A DNA stretch of 64,000 nucleotides, taken from NCBI GenBank assembly GCA_040224245.1, contig JBEGIR010000063.1, positions 1 through 64,000 of the forward strand, read 5' to 3'. Every line of letters begins with the position of its first letter. Position 1 is the first letter of the stretch. The notes beneath the pieces were generated by a model. The model saw nothing but the letters and a program-made list of their open reading frames with translations. It did not search any database and was not told the DNA's origin. This DNA is from Puniceicoccaceae bacterium. GTDB taxonomy: Bacteria; Verrucomicrobiota; Verrucomicrobiia; Opitutales; JAFGAQ01. Positions 37,027 to 46,161 of this stretch are shown in pieces. The position numbers were made by a program, and so were the translations under genes.

Positions 37027-37980
37027 ATGGAAACCATTGCCATACTCGAAACCACGGCCCCCTGGGTGATGCCAGTTGGGGTCTTTATCCTGGGTGCCTG
37101 TATTGGCAGTTTTCTGAATGTGTGCATTGTGCGCATACCGGCAGGCGAGTCACTCTGGTGGCCTCCGTCGCACGCTGCCGATGGGCGGCGCCTGAGCTGG
37201 TGGGAGAATGTGCCGATCCTTGCCTGGTTTTATTTGCGCGGGCGGGATCGTGTGACGGGCGAACCTTATAGTTTTCGTTATCCGTTTGTTGAGCTGCTGA
37301 CAGCGGTATTGTTTGGAGTGTGCTGGTGGATGCACAGTCCGCTTGTTGCGCTGGCAGGCATGATCCTGCTATCCCTCTTGATAGTAGGTTCGTTCATTGA
37401 CCTGGATCACATGATTTTGCCAGATGGAGTGACGATTGTTGGCATGATTGTGGGGGTGTTGCTCTCCTTCTGGATTCCGGAGATGCATTTGCCGAAGGGG
37501 CAGAGTCCCTATTTGAGTGATGGGTTTGCATCTGGCGTGATCTCGATGATTTCGGTTCTGATAGGAGCAGGACTGGTATTCTGGGTGGGGGAACTGGGCG
37601 AAGTGGCATTTCGCAAGCCCGCAATGGGATTGGGTGATGTCAAACTGGTTGGCTGCATCGGTGCTTTTTGTGGATGGCAGGGAGCCGTGTTTTCGCTCTT
37701 TGGTGGAGCGGTGATTGGCTGTGTGATCCTGTTGCCGTTGTTGCTGCTGATGAGACGCAGTCAGGGCAAGCCTGGGCTTCGACAAAACGAAGATTTGCAA
37801 AAGGAAACTGCAGGCGGAAATTCAGGGGAAACAACGGATGCGACTCTCGCGCAAGGATTAGGCATGGAGGTCCCATTTGGGCCGATGCTTGCTCTGGGTG
37901 GAGCAGTGTATTTTCTCGGCGCGGATGCCTGGGTGGATCCCTATTTTGCGATGTTGGCGGAAATGGTGTTTGGAAGGTAA
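37027..37980 (+). CDS. Prepilin peptidase lacking the zinc cysteines
   Basis: A 317-residue multi-pass aspartic protease (PilD/GspO family) that removes leader peptides from type IV prepilins. The catalytic Asp residues lie in SFIDLDHMILPD and AMGLGDVKL, and GACIGSFLNVCIVRIP is the standard start. The cytosolic loop that normally carries two CxxC pairs instead reads SHAADGRRLSWWENVPILAWFYLRGRDRVTGE in parts, with none of the four Cys. At least six membrane helices. ATG 37027 is preferred over the TTG at 37006. Its likely substrate is the pilin at 56.5 kb. Confidence 0.92.
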   Translation: METIAILETTAPWVMPVGVFILGACIGSFLNVCIVRIPAGESLWWPPSHAADGRRLSWWENVPILAWFYLRGRDRVTGEPYSFRYPFVELLTAVLFGVCWWMHSPLVALAGMILLSLLIVGSFIDLDHMILPDGVTIVGMIVGVLLSFWIPEMHLPKGQSPYLSDGFASGVISMISVLIGAGLVFWVGELGEVAFRKPAMGLGDVKLVGCIGAFCGWQGAVFSLFGGAVIGCVILLPLLLLMRRSQGKPGLRQNEDLQKETAGGNSGETTDATLAQGLGMEVPFGPMLALGGAVYFLGADAWVDPYFAMLAEMVFGR

Positions 37981-38012
37981 GTTGCCGATTCGGAAGGATC
38001 GGACCAGAAAAC

Positions 38013-39035
38013 TCAGGGTTTTTCTGCAAGAATGATCGCACGTTTGGGAGCCGGGTATCCCTCAAAGGTTTTCTCCAAATCGTTCGGGTCGAGAAAATTC
38101 ACGAGGGATTCATAGGGCATCCAACGCGTACTGCGCTGTTCACGAATACTGGTGATGCTCTGGTGAACGGTGCGCACATTTTTGAATCCGATCTTTTTCA
38201 TCCATATTTCGATGGCCTGTGCGGATGGAATGAACCAGACATTCCGCATTTTGGCATAGCGATCCTGTGGCACGAGCACCGTGTGTTCATTGCCATCGAT
38301 CACGATGGACTCGAGCACCAGCTCACCTCCGCTGCGAAGAGCTTCGAACAGCCGTTGCAGGTGATCAAATGGCGAGCGTTGATGGTAGAGCACCCCCATG
38401 CTGAAGACCGTATCAAACATTTCCAGATTTACGGGCATGGACTCGAAGGGTACGGGGGCGAGTTGCACAGGTTGCGTAACACTTCCGAGGAAGTGACACA
38501 GCATTCGGTACTGCATGATATAGCGCAGGTAGGGATCAACTCCGATCACAAAACGCGCACCGTCTCCGAGCATGCGCAGGGCGTAGTAACCATTACCACA
38601 GCCCACATCCAGGATGCGTCGATTGTCGAGAGGGGCGATTGCTGCTTTGAGGCGATCCCACTTCTGGTTGCACTGCCATTCGGTGTCGATCAGGACATCG
38701 TGGATGCGAAAGGGACCCTTGCGCCATGGAATCATGCGCATGAGCAGTTCATCGATTTGACGGGTTGTGGATTCGGGTATGGGTGTATGGGAGCGTACCT
38801 TGATAACCGCCTGGTCCAGGTGAACTTCGTCAGGCTCAATCCGGGGCAAATTCTGAAACGTATCGAGCCACAGGGGTAGGTGTCCGTTGCGGGAGACCTC
38901 CAGCGCGTTCGGGATGTCTTCCCGAAGTTGGTCAGCCCAGTTTTTCCATCGATCCCCCGCCACTCTTTCGTAGAGGGGTTCGAAATCAAACAGGCCGCTT
39001 GAAAACTCGATGATCTTTTTGACACTCCAGTCCAT
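38013..39035 (-). CDS. cmoB: tRNA U34 carboxymethyltransferase CmoB
   Basis: A 340-residue enzyme that transfers a carboxymethyl group from carboxy-SAM to hydroxylated U34 of tRNAs, giving cmo5U. Markers: LPLWLDTFQNLP, WRKGPFRIHDVLIDTEWQCNQKWDRL read in parts, LDVGCGNGYYALRM, VGVDPYLRYIMQ and TVFSMGVLYHQRSPFDHL. The length and order match CmoB. The partner cmoA is at 40.9 kb on the same strand, with an SRPBCC gene and an epimerase (plus strand) in between. Confidence 0.96.
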   Translation of the reverse strand: MDWSVKKIIEFSSGLFDFEPLYERVAGDRWKNWADQLREDIPNALEVSRNGHLPLWLDTFQNLPRIEPDEVHLDQAVIKVRSHTPIPESTTRQIDELLMRMIPWRKGPFRIHDVLIDTEWQCNQKWDRLKAAIAPLDNRRILDVGCGNGYYALRMLGDGARFVIGVDPYLRYIMQYRMLCHFLGSVTQPVQLAPVPFESMPVNLEMFDTVFSMGVLYHQRSPFDHLQRLFEALRSGGELVLESIVIDGNEHTVLVPQDRYAKMRNVWFIPSAQAIEIWMKKIGFKNVRTVHQSITSIREQRSTRWMPYESLVNFLDPNDLEKTFEGYPAPKRAIILAEKP

Positions 39036-39152
39036 TTATAGTGTCGGCTTGGGATATAAGTGTGGATTCTGAATTCATTGCATAACCATAAGATCATTGA
39101 AAACAACACATTAATCCCTAGCCTTCACCCTTCTGTTACTTGCAGCCACCTC

Positions 39153-39620
39153 ATGAGAAGCATTGAACTGATCAGCATTGTTGAATCCAGCCTTAGTGAT
39201 GTTTGGACGGCCTGGACGACGGAAGAAGGCCTGAATGGATTTTTTGCGGAGAAAAATCGGGTGGAATTGGCAATTGGAGGTGCGTATGAGCTGGAAGTTC
39301 ATTCCTGGTCGCCAGAATTGATTCGTTCCCGTCCGACGGGAGTTCTTGCATATGTGCCGGAGCGCATGCTCGCATTCGAGTGGAACCAATTTCCTCAAGG
39401 ACTGTCACTCGACGGGGGAAGCACCTGGGTGGTTGTGGAGTTCAAGGAAATGGATGATGAACTCTGCGAAGTGTCGCTGACCCACCTTGGTTGGAACGAA
39501 GGTGCAGATTGGGAGACCTGTTATCAGTATTTTCTTTCCTTCTGGCCCAAGGTATTACAGCGCTTTGAGCGCTACATGTGTGTTGGGGAGATTGATTGGA
39601 GCACGATTTCCCGCTCCTGA
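39153..39620 (+). CDS. SRPBCC/AHSA1-type ligand-binding protein
   Basis: A 155-residue protein with the START/Bet-v1 like pattern: IVESSLSDVWTAWTTEEGLNGFFAE near the N-terminus, a central GGAYELEV, and CEVSLTHLGWNEGADWETCYQYFLSFWPKVLQRF at the end (read in parts). Such proteins bind hydrophobic ligands. I start at ATG 39153; the open frame is longer but its extra N-terminus is unlike the family. Function unknown. Confidence 0.85.
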   Translation: MRSIELISIVESSLSDVWTAWTTEEGLNGFFAEKNRVELAIGGAYELEVHSWSPELIRSRPTGVLAYVPERMLAFEWNQFPQGLSLDGGSTWVVVEFKEMDDELCEVSLTHLGWNEGADWETCYQYFLSFWPKVLQRFERYMCVGEIDWSTISRS

Positions 39621-39873
39621 AGTGTCGGGTTCGTGAGGCAGGAGAGCGGTGCTTGAATGCTGTTCCGGTCAGTAAACGAATCCGTGATGATCGGCTGAAA
39701 ACGTGTCGTCAAAATGGCTTCAAGTCGAAGCAAAGGAGAACATCCACGTGACCCACAGAAGATAGTCAACCGCGGGATTTGCACACGGAGTTTCCGAGTC
39801 TGCCTTAAGACGCTTTTTCCCTTGCCATTTCCGGTGCATCCTATCGAATCAGCCTTTTTAGGATTTTGCCACG
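39621..39873. other. Short intergenic region, nothing recognised
   Basis: A 253-base gap between two plus-strand genes with no repeats or named sites; it probably holds the promoter of the epimerase gene. Confidence 0.35.
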
Positions 39874-40857
39874 ATGAAGATACTTGTTACCGGAGGAACA
39901 GGATTTACTGGAAAAGCCCTGGTCAAACGATTGCTTGATGACGGCCACGATGTTGTCGCAATGGACTACAAAGAGGGTTTAAAAACGGATGAAATCCGCA
40001 AGTGGGGTGCCAAGGTCATCATCGGGAGTGTCGTGGATCGAGAAGTGGTTGATCAGGCATTGCAGGGAGTGGAATTTGTGATGCACCTTGCGGCTGCATT
40101 TCGGGAACTCAATGTGCCTCAGTCCTATTATCGTGATGTCAATGTGGGAGGAACTGAGGTGATGCTCGAGGCGTCCTTGCGCCACGGCGTTCGAAAGTTT
40201 GTGTACTGCAGTACCTGTGGGGTGCATGGGAATATTGCAAACCCACCGGGAGGGGAAGATGCGCCGATCCAACCTGCCGATTATTACCAGCAGACCAAAT
40301 ACGAAGCCGAGCCGTTGGTGCATGCGTATCAGGAGAAGGGTCTGAAGACCGTGATTTTGCGTCCTGCTGCGATTTATGGTCCGGGCGATCCTGAACGCTT
40401 CTTCATGATTTTCAAGCGAGTTGCAAAGGGCAGTTTTCCGATGTTCGGGAAGGGCAAGACCTTGTATCACCCGCTCTACATCGACAATCTTGTTGATGCG
40501 TTTGTCAATTGTCTGGGAGATGGTATCGGTGAGGGTGGAACCTATCTGATCGCGGATGAAGAATACATTGAGATCCGTGACCTGGTTAAGCGAGTGGGAA
40601 GATCGATGGGAGTTGACATGAAGATTCGTTACTACCCGATCCTTCCGTTGATGTTGGCGGGATATTTTTTCGAGTTTGTCTGCCGTCCCTTTAAGGTGAC
40701 CCCACCGATTTTCCCACGGCGGGTCGACTGGTACCGGCAGAACCGGGCGTTTGACATCTCGAGTGCAAAGCGGGAGCTGGGTTATGACCCCAAGGTGGGT
40801 TTGGATGAAGGACTCAGGCGAACGGCCGAATGGTATAAGGCGGAGAATTACCTTTGA
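39874..40857 (+). CDS. NAD-dependent sugar epimerase/dehydratase (extended SDR)
   Basis: A 327-residue extended SDR. NAD loop VTGGTGFTGKAL, then HLAAAFRELN, the catalytic YYQQTKYEAE (YxxxK) and the RPAAIYGPGDPERF substrate block. It resembles 3-beta-HSD/sugar epimerase relatives. The C-terminal part carries a hydrophobic stretch (~245-262, YYPILPLMLAGYFFEFV), suggestive of membrane association as in 3-beta-HSD-like enzymes. Substrate unknown. Confidence 0.9.
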   Translation: MKILVTGGTGFTGKALVKRLLDDGHDVVAMDYKEGLKTDEIRKWGAKVIIGSVVDREVVDQALQGVEFVMHLAAAFRELNVPQSYYRDVNVGGTEVMLEASLRHGVRKFVYCSTCGVHGNIANPPGGEDAPIQPADYYQQTKYEAEPLVHAYQEKGLKTVILRPAAIYGPGDPERFFMIFKRVAKGSFPMFGKGKTLYHPLYIDNLVDAFVNCLGDGIGEGGTYLIADEEYIEIRDLVKRVGRSMGVDMKIRYYPILPLMLAGYFFEFVCRPFKVTPPIFPRRVDWYRQNRAFDISSAKRELGYDPKVGLDEGLRRTAEWYKAENYL

Positions 40858-40890
40858 GGAACACTGCGGTGGTAGAATCCACTTTTGCCC

Positions 40891-41616
40891 TCAGGCTTTG
40901 ACGGCAATCAGTGAAGTAAAGTTGAAGCATTGAAACCACGTGCAGATGCGGTCAAATCCGGCTTGATGCAAGCGTTCTTTGTGGGTAGGCAGGGATTCCG
41001 TGATCAAGGTATTTTCGAGGGCAGTTCGTTTTTGGCTGATTTCAAGATCACTGTAACCGTTTCTTCTTTTGAAGTCGTGGTGTAACTGGTAGAGCAGAGC
41101 CTCTTCTTCGACGTCGTCAAAGTGAATTTTCTCAGAAAGGATCAAGGCTCCTCCGGGATTCAGCCCCTGATGGATTTTTTGAAGCAGGCACAGGCGATCT
41201 GCCAGGGGAATGAATTGCAACGTGAAGTTGAGGATCACGACGGAAGCGTTTTGGATGGGTGTTTCGCGCAGGTCCTGTTGGTGAAGCAGGATGGGGTTTG
41301 AAGGAGGGTTTGTCTGGATTTCCTTCTCGCAACGCTCAAGCATCGGGGCTGAGGTATCAATCGCGTGAACTTCGTAGGGAACATCGCTGCGCGCATTGGC
41401 AGCAATGAGACTGCCTGCCCCCAGTGAACAGCCCAGATCATAGATGCGGCTCTGCGGTTGAACCATGCGCGAGGCAATCACTCCGATCATGGCCAGTGTT
41501 GTCCGGTAGCCCGGAACGGAACGTGATATCATGTCTTGAAAAACGCGAGCGACTGAATCGTCAAAAGTGAAATTTTCGACCCAGTCGATGGGTTTGGCAT
41601 AGATATCGTCGCGCAT
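40891..41616 (-). CDS. cmoA: Carboxy-SAM synthase CmoA
   Basis: A 241-residue enzyme that makes carboxy-SAM from SAM and prephenate for CmoB. Diagnostic start DDIYAKPIDWVENFTFDDSVARVFQDMI (read in parts), IYDLGCSLGAGS as the SAM loop, NFTLQFIPLADR and LSEKIHFDD. It begins 54 bases after the inositol-phosphatase-like gene, so the two may be co-transcribed. Confidence 0.96.
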   Translation of the reverse strand: MRDDIYAKPIDWVENFTFDDSVARVFQDMISRSVPGYRTTLAMIGVIASRMVQPQSRIYDLGCSLGAGSLIAANARSDVPYEVHAIDTSAPMLERCEKEIQTNPPSNPILLHQQDLRETPIQNASVVILNFTLQFIPLADRLCLLQKIHQGLNPGGALILSEKIHFDDVEEEALLYQLHHDFKRRNGYSDLEISQKRTALENTLITESLPTHKERLHQAGFDRICTWFQCFNFTSLIAVKA

Positions 41617-41670
41617 GACAGTGATGGGATGTTGGATGAACAGGTGGGCCAGTTTGCTGCTACAGCAGTA

Positions 41671-42438
41671 TCAGGACTGGGCAGCGATCAGATCCGCATG
41701 CGCTGCCATCCAGACATTAAAGTGCAGGGGTTGGTCCGGCCAGGCGTCGAGTTTCACGCTTGCTCCCACGGATTTGGCAAACGCGAGTCCGGCTGCGATG
41801 TCCCAAAGCTTGATGCCTGTTTCGTAATAAACATCAAAATATCCGGTTGCGACATAGGTCATGGCAAGAGCTGCGGTTCCGATCATGCGCACTTTTTTGT
41901 AGCGCAGCAGGATTTGAATATAGCTGTCCATCGAATCCATATCCCGCTTCATAGAGTGGGGGAATCCGGTTGTGAGACATGCCTTGTCGAGTGAGGTTTC
42001 CCAGTTGGGTGTGTGAGGTGTTCCGTTGATAGCGAAGGGAAGTCCCTCTCCGCCCGTGAAAATCTCGTCTCGATTGAAATCATAGACCACTCCAAGCACA
42101 GCTTCGCTACCTCGCATCAGCCCGATACTCACGCAGCATTGCGGGTAGGCCCTCAGGTAGTTGTAAGTGCCATCAAGCGGGTCGACGACCCAGTAGTATT
42201 GCTCAGAATCCCAGAGGGTGCTGTCACCTCCCTGCTCCTCTCCAATGATCGGGAAAGGACTCGCACTGCCCAGATAATCGCGAATTTTGCGTTCAGACTC
42301 CAGGTCAGCCTGAAGTTTCACATCGTGAGCCTCCTCGACGTGAATGGATCGGTAGCCTTTGGCAACCTGCTTCAGGGGTTCAGCGGCGACTTTTGCTGCC
42401 TGGATGGCAATTTCGAGATTCGTTCGAGTATCGTGCAT
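41671..42438 (-). CDS. Inositol monophosphatase-family phosphatase
   Basis: A 255-residue metal-dependent phosphatase. Motifs: GEEQGGD, VVDPLDGTYNYLRAYP (the DPLDGT motif, metal-binding) and WDIAAGLAF. Length and motif order match SuhB/IMPase or 3'-phosphoadenosine phosphatase relatives. I start at ATG 42438; ATG 42450 and a TTG at 42474 are in frame. Substrate not readable. Confidence 0.92.
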   Translation of the reverse strand: MHDTRTNLEIAIQAAKVAAEPLKQVAKGYRSIHVEEAHDVKLQADLESERKIRDYLGSASPFPIIGEEQGGDSTLWDSEQYYWVVDPLDGTYNYLRAYPQCCVSIGLMRGSEAVLGVVYDFNRDEIFTGGEGLPFAINGTPHTPNWETSLDKACLTTGFPHSMKRDMDSMDSYIQILLRYKKVRMIGTAALAMTYVATGYFDVYYETGIKLWDIAAGLAFAKSVGASVKLDAWPDQPLHFNVWMAAHADLIAAQS

Positions 42439-42540
42439 TTTCCACATCATTTGAAACAAGGATTGAAGGCTCAATCCCTAAAATCAATGAGATTCCCAGT
42501 TCATAAGGTTCATGAGAAAAATCTGAAATATTTGGAATAA

Positions 42541-42691
42541 AAAAACTCGTAAACTCGAATTCTTTTTATTAATCGTAGGAAAATAATCTAAAACGTTCGA
42601 AACACTTGAGCGTTCCTTTGAATTTCAGTCAAGCGGTTGACGAATCGATAAGGAGCAACTGGCGGGCAGTTACCAGTTGCTCCTTTTTTTT
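42541..42691 (+). ncRNA. Candidate plus-strand small RNA
   Basis: A strong plus-oriented intrinsic terminator ends here, yet the nearest gene on the left is on the minus strand and starts at 42438. Any plus transcript must begin between about 42440 and 42650. The stretch 42525-42590 is AT-rich and could hold a promoter. The region has no gene-like open frame of its own. The sequence just before the terminator (AAACGTTCGAAACACTTG) could be the body of an sRNA. The 5' end is a guess. Confidence 0.4.
42651..42691 (+). terminator. Orphan intrinsic terminator (plus)
   Basis: AGGAGCAACTGG (42651-42662) pairs perfectly with CCAGTTGCTCCT (42673-42684) around a 10-base loop, followed by eight T residues (42684-42691). 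It faces the cyclophilin terminator with only three bases between their U-tracts. Confidence 0.9.
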
Positions 42692-42694
42692 GCG

Positions 42695-42720
42695 AAAAAA
42701 AAGCAACCCTAGGGTTGCTT
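42695..42720 (-). terminator. Intrinsic terminator of the cyclophilin gene
   Basis: The 20-base palindrome at 42701-42720 (GCAACCC/GGGTTGC core) is followed on minus by eight U residues (42702-42695). It lies about 90 bases after the cyclophilin stop. Confidence 0.88.
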
Positions 42721-42807
42721 TGGCGAGAGGGTGAAACTCTCTGAAAACTGCGCAGTGGATCGATATCGGGTTACGGGGTATCTTCTGTTGGATCAGAATC
42801 CTCGGAA

Positions 42808-43287
42808 TCAGGAACGCTTTACGCTGATGCGTTGGATTTCCTGGTTTTCAACAGGACGATCCCCTCGGCCGGTTGGAGTGGTTTCGATCTTTTTCACCAC
42901 GTCCATTCCAGAAATGACCTCGCCAAAGATGGTATGGCGCATTTGCAGCCAAGGAGTCGGAGCACAGGTGATGAAGAATTGACTTCCGTTGGTGCAAGGT
43001 CCGGCATTGGCCATGGCAAGCAACCCGGCACGGTCAAATTTGCAGTCAACCGTGCATTCGTCCTCGAAGGGTTTCCCCCAGATGGATTTGCCGCCCATAC
43101 CAGTTCCATCGGGATCTCCTCCCTGGATCATGAACTCCTGAATGACGCGGTGGAAGATCACACCATCATAGTAGCCCTTTTCAGCATGTGTGGTGAAATT
43201 TTCACAGGCCTTGGGGGCGACTTCAGGGAACAGGTTGATTTCAATGTCTCCCTGATTGGTGTGCAAAATGACGGATAATTGACTCAT
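42808..43287 (-). CDS. Cyclophilin-type peptidyl-prolyl isomerase
   Basis: A 159-residue cytoplasmic cyclophilin. Core motifs: GYYDGVIFHRVIQEFMIQGGDP, ANAGPCTNGSQFFIT and HTIFGEVISGMDVV. I start at ATG 43287 (MSQLSVILHTNQGDIE), which matches PpiB-like enzymes; the frame upstream adds 17 unlikely residues. No signal peptide. It ends in its own terminator. Confidence 0.95.
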   Translation of the reverse strand: MSQLSVILHTNQGDIEINLFPEVAPKACENFTTHAEKGYYDGVIFHRVIQEFMIQGGDPDGTGMGGKSIWGKPFEDECTVDCKFDRAGLLAMANAGPCTNGSQFFITCAPTPWLQMRHTIFGEVISGMDVVKKIETTPTGRGDRPVENQEIQRISVKRS

Positions 43288-43465
43288 GGGCTTTACTTCA
43301 ACAATCCATATCGGGATTGCAACCTTTGAGCATTGCAAAGCGACTGAAAGCTCAAAATTTCAGCCTGTGGATTTTCATAAAAACATCATTTACAAGGATT
43401 CAAAACTTTCCTAGCGTTGAGGTTTCAGCATGCTATGCGTGCATTGCAAATGCTGAGAGCATTGG

Positions 43466-43541
<76 letters not shown>

Positions 43542-43542
43542 T

Positions 43543-43816
43543 CCTTCGCTCCTGCTGGAGCTTCGGATGGTGTACCCTCGATTCTGTTGAGCTTCCAAAT
43601 TCGTGGATGAGAATGAGATGCGAAGGATGGTGGAGCCGCTCGAAGCCCGAAGGGCGAAGTGGGGCGTTTGGAAGTCGGATTTACGCGTATGGCTTCGCTC
43701 CTGTCGGAGCTTCGGATGGTGTACCCTCGATTCTGTTGAGCTTCCAACTTCGTGGATGAGAATAACACGCGAAGGATGGTGGAGCCGCTCGAAGGGCGAA
43801 GTGGGGCGTTTGGAAG
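43543..43816. repeat. Large direct repeat following tRNA-Ala
   Basis: Two near-identical copies: 43544-43674 and 43693-43816. The starts are 149 bases apart and the ends 142, because copy 2 lacks CCCGAAG present in copy 1. Each contains TCGCTCCTG..GGAGC-TTCGGATGG, GTACCCTCGATTCTGTTGAG and GCGAAGTGGGGCGTTTGG. TTCGCTCC/GGAGCTTCG forms an internal stem. The long frames across it are artefacts of the duplication. Confidence 0.88.
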
Positions 43817-43819
43817 CGT

Positions 43820-45988
43820 TCAGGCTCTGGGCAGCCGGATTGTGAAGGTGGTGCCCACTCCACATTGACTCTCGCAGGAAATCGTGCCCTGCATGGCGTC
43901 GACCAGTGCCTTGACGATTGAGAGGCCGATGCCAATGGAGGATTCTCCTGCTGTGGGCTGCGTGGAAATTTTTGCGTGTGGTTCAAAGATTCGCTGCACT
44001 TCCTGGTCACTGATTCCGGGACCCTGGTCTGTGACTTTGACCTCAAGATAATCGGATTGATCCTCAAGCTTCAGCAGAATTTCCCTGCCAGCTTCGCTGT
44101 ATTTGATGCTGTTGCTGATGAGGTTGTTCAACACCTGAATGAAGGTCTCCCGATTTCCTATTGCGAGTGCACTGTCCGCTTCGGTGCAGTTTTGCAGATG
44201 CAGCTTTTGCTGTTTCAGCCGGGAGGGCGTGAGATTTTCCCGCAATGCATCACCGCAGGCATCAACGAGGTCGAACGGGGCTATCGAAAGTTGAAGATTC
44301 CCAGATTGAATACGCTCGGAGTTCAGTAGGTTGTTGAGGATTTCCATGGCGCGATTGCAGCTGGCTTCGATCATGTCCACCATTTCCATGGTGCCCTCTG
44401 ACTGACGGATTTCGTCACGCTCGCGCAGCAAGCTGGAGGTGCTGAGCACTCCATGCATGGGGTTGCGCAGGTCATGAGATACGATAGCAATCAGTTGATC
44501 TTTTTGGCGATGCAGTTTTTGCAGGTCGTCGTGGTTACGCTTCAGTTCATCGTTGAGTGAATGCAGTAACCGATTTGAGCGGGCCTGGGTTTGATAGCGC
44601 AGGATAAGCAGAATGAAGAGAAAAAGTCCGACCAAAATGGTCACAATCAGGTAATAGCGAAGCGTTCGTTCCTGATCCAATTGCGTCTCACTCATGGCAC
44701 GCTGGAGTTCCTTGTGTTGGAGTTCCAGGGATTGCCGTTCCTGTTCGGACTCAAGATGCTGGATGCGCAACTGCTGTTGTTCTGCATCAAACGAAGCTCT
44801 CAGCTCCTGCAGGCGTTCCTGGTTGGATTGACTGACCATCTGCTCGCGTGCGGCACTATGCTGCATCGCGTAGTCGTAGGCTTGTTCGAAGCGCCCTGCT
44901 TTTGCAAAATGATCGGCAATATAACCGAGCACCTCGATTTCCTGCAAATGCAAGCCGTTGGAACGAAACTGCTCCAACGCCTGGTCAAAATATGAAAAAG
45001 CCTTGTCGAAGTCACCACTCCCTGCATGGGCTTTGCCGAGATTGGCCAGTGCGACTCCAATGGCTGAGGGATCCTGGATCTCCGTGGCGATTTGCATTCC
45101 AATTCTTGCGTTTGCAAGTGCCTCCTCCCACTCCTCAAGTCGAATGTTCAAATCACAGAGATTGAGATATACCCCGACTAAGAGGGAATCCATCCCTGCG
45201 TTCGACCCCGTTTGCAGTGCTGCAAGATACATGGCACGCTCGCGCTCCACATCACCCTGAATGCCATAGATGGATGCGAGATTGATGCCGATGACCATGC
45301 GCATCTGGGCATCATCGGAGTCCTTGATTTGCTCATAGCAGGATTCGAGATAAGCGAGCGCATCGTCAAAGCGGCCAATCTGCAGGTAGATGTTCCCCAG
45401 ATTGGCCTGCAATTTCACCAAGGAAGTAGTATCACCGAGCTGAGTGAGCAAATCGATGGCTGCTGTGTAGTGATTGATCGCTGTTTCCAGGTTGCCCTGA
45501 ATGAAACCAACGTTGCCGAGCAAATTGTGAGCGGAGGCCATTTGGCGGACATCATCGATGCGTTTGGCGATGTTCAGGCCTGATTGGGCAGCAGAGGCGG
45601 CATCCTGATGATTTCCCAAGCGAAATTGAATCAAGCCCTTGAGAACCAATGCCTTGCATTTTTGGATATCGGTAAGGTCATGGGCCAGGCACTTTTCGGT
45701 CAGCTCCAGTGCTTGTTTAAAATCCCCTGCAAACAGAAGGGCTTTCCCGGCAGCGAGTAAGGTATGAATTTCCGCCTCAGTGGAAGGGTATTGCCAGTTC
45801 TCTGCAAGAAATGGGTCGAGAATCGCAAGGGCCTCGGATGGATTTTTATCTGCAAGCTGTTCGGCGTGATCCAGTACCTCCAAGTCCTGAGCGGCGGCCA
45901 GGGCAGCGCAAAGGGTCAACAGTAGACTGAAAGCGTTCCTGATGGAACAAATGGGTCGGGTAAATGCCATCCGGGAGATCTGATGCAT
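43820..45988 (-). CDS. TPR-sensor histidine kinase
   Basis: A 722-residue membrane sensor. A signal/first hydrophobic helix (~17-32) is followed by about seven TPR-like repeats (~40-380), a coiled coil (~395-438), one membrane helix (YYLIVTILVGLFLFILLILRY, ~440-461), then a kinase core with the phospho-accepting His505 in IVSHDLRNPMHG. ATP-binding motifs: NLISNSIKYSE, VTDQGPGIS and GIGLSIVK. The TPRs would face the periplasm and bind an unknown ligand. There is no adjacent response regulator, so it is an orphan kinase. Confidence 0.92.
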   Translation of the reverse strand: MHQISRMAFTRPICSIRNAFSLLLTLCAALAAAQDLEVLDHAEQLADKNPSEALAILDPFLAENWQYPSTEAEIHTLLAAGKALLFAGDFKQALELTEKCLAHDLTDIQKCKALVLKGLIQFRLGNHQDAASAAQSGLNIAKRIDDVRQMASAHNLLGNVGFIQGNLETAINHYTAAIDLLTQLGDTTSLVKLQANLGNIYLQIGRFDDALAYLESCYEQIKDSDDAQMRMVIGINLASIYGIQGDVERERAMYLAALQTGSNAGMDSLLVGVYLNLCDLNIRLEEWEEALANARIGMQIATEIQDPSAIGVALANLGKAHAGSGDFDKAFSYFDQALEQFRSNGLHLQEIEVLGYIADHFAKAGRFEQAYDYAMQHSAAREQMVSQSNQERLQELRASFDAEQQQLRIQHLESEQERQSLELQHKELQRAMSETQLDQERTLRYYLIVTILVGLFLFILLILRYQTQARSNRLLHSLNDELKRNHDDLQKLHRQKDQLIAIVSHDLRNPMHGVLSTSSLLRERDEIRQSEGTMEMVDMIEASCNRAMEILNNLLNSERIQSGNLQLSIAPFDLVDACGDALRENLTPSRLKQQKLHLQNCTEADSALAIGNRETFIQVLNNLISNSIKYSEAGREILLKLEDQSDYLEVKVTDQGPGISDQEVQRIFEPHAKISTQPTAGESSIGIGLSIVKALVDAMQGTISCESQCGVGTTFTIRLPRA

Positions 45989-46161
45989 TCCGAAAAGAAG
46001 TACACGATCATGGTCATTGCAACCTAGATTTGTGGGCGAAAGCGGAATTCTTTTTCAATGAAAGTGGTGCATGTTGAGGTGAAAACAGAAAGCATTGCTT
46101 TTGGATTGGGTTCACCCATACTCATGCGGGTATGAAGCAGCGAGATGAAGGAAGCGCGCGA

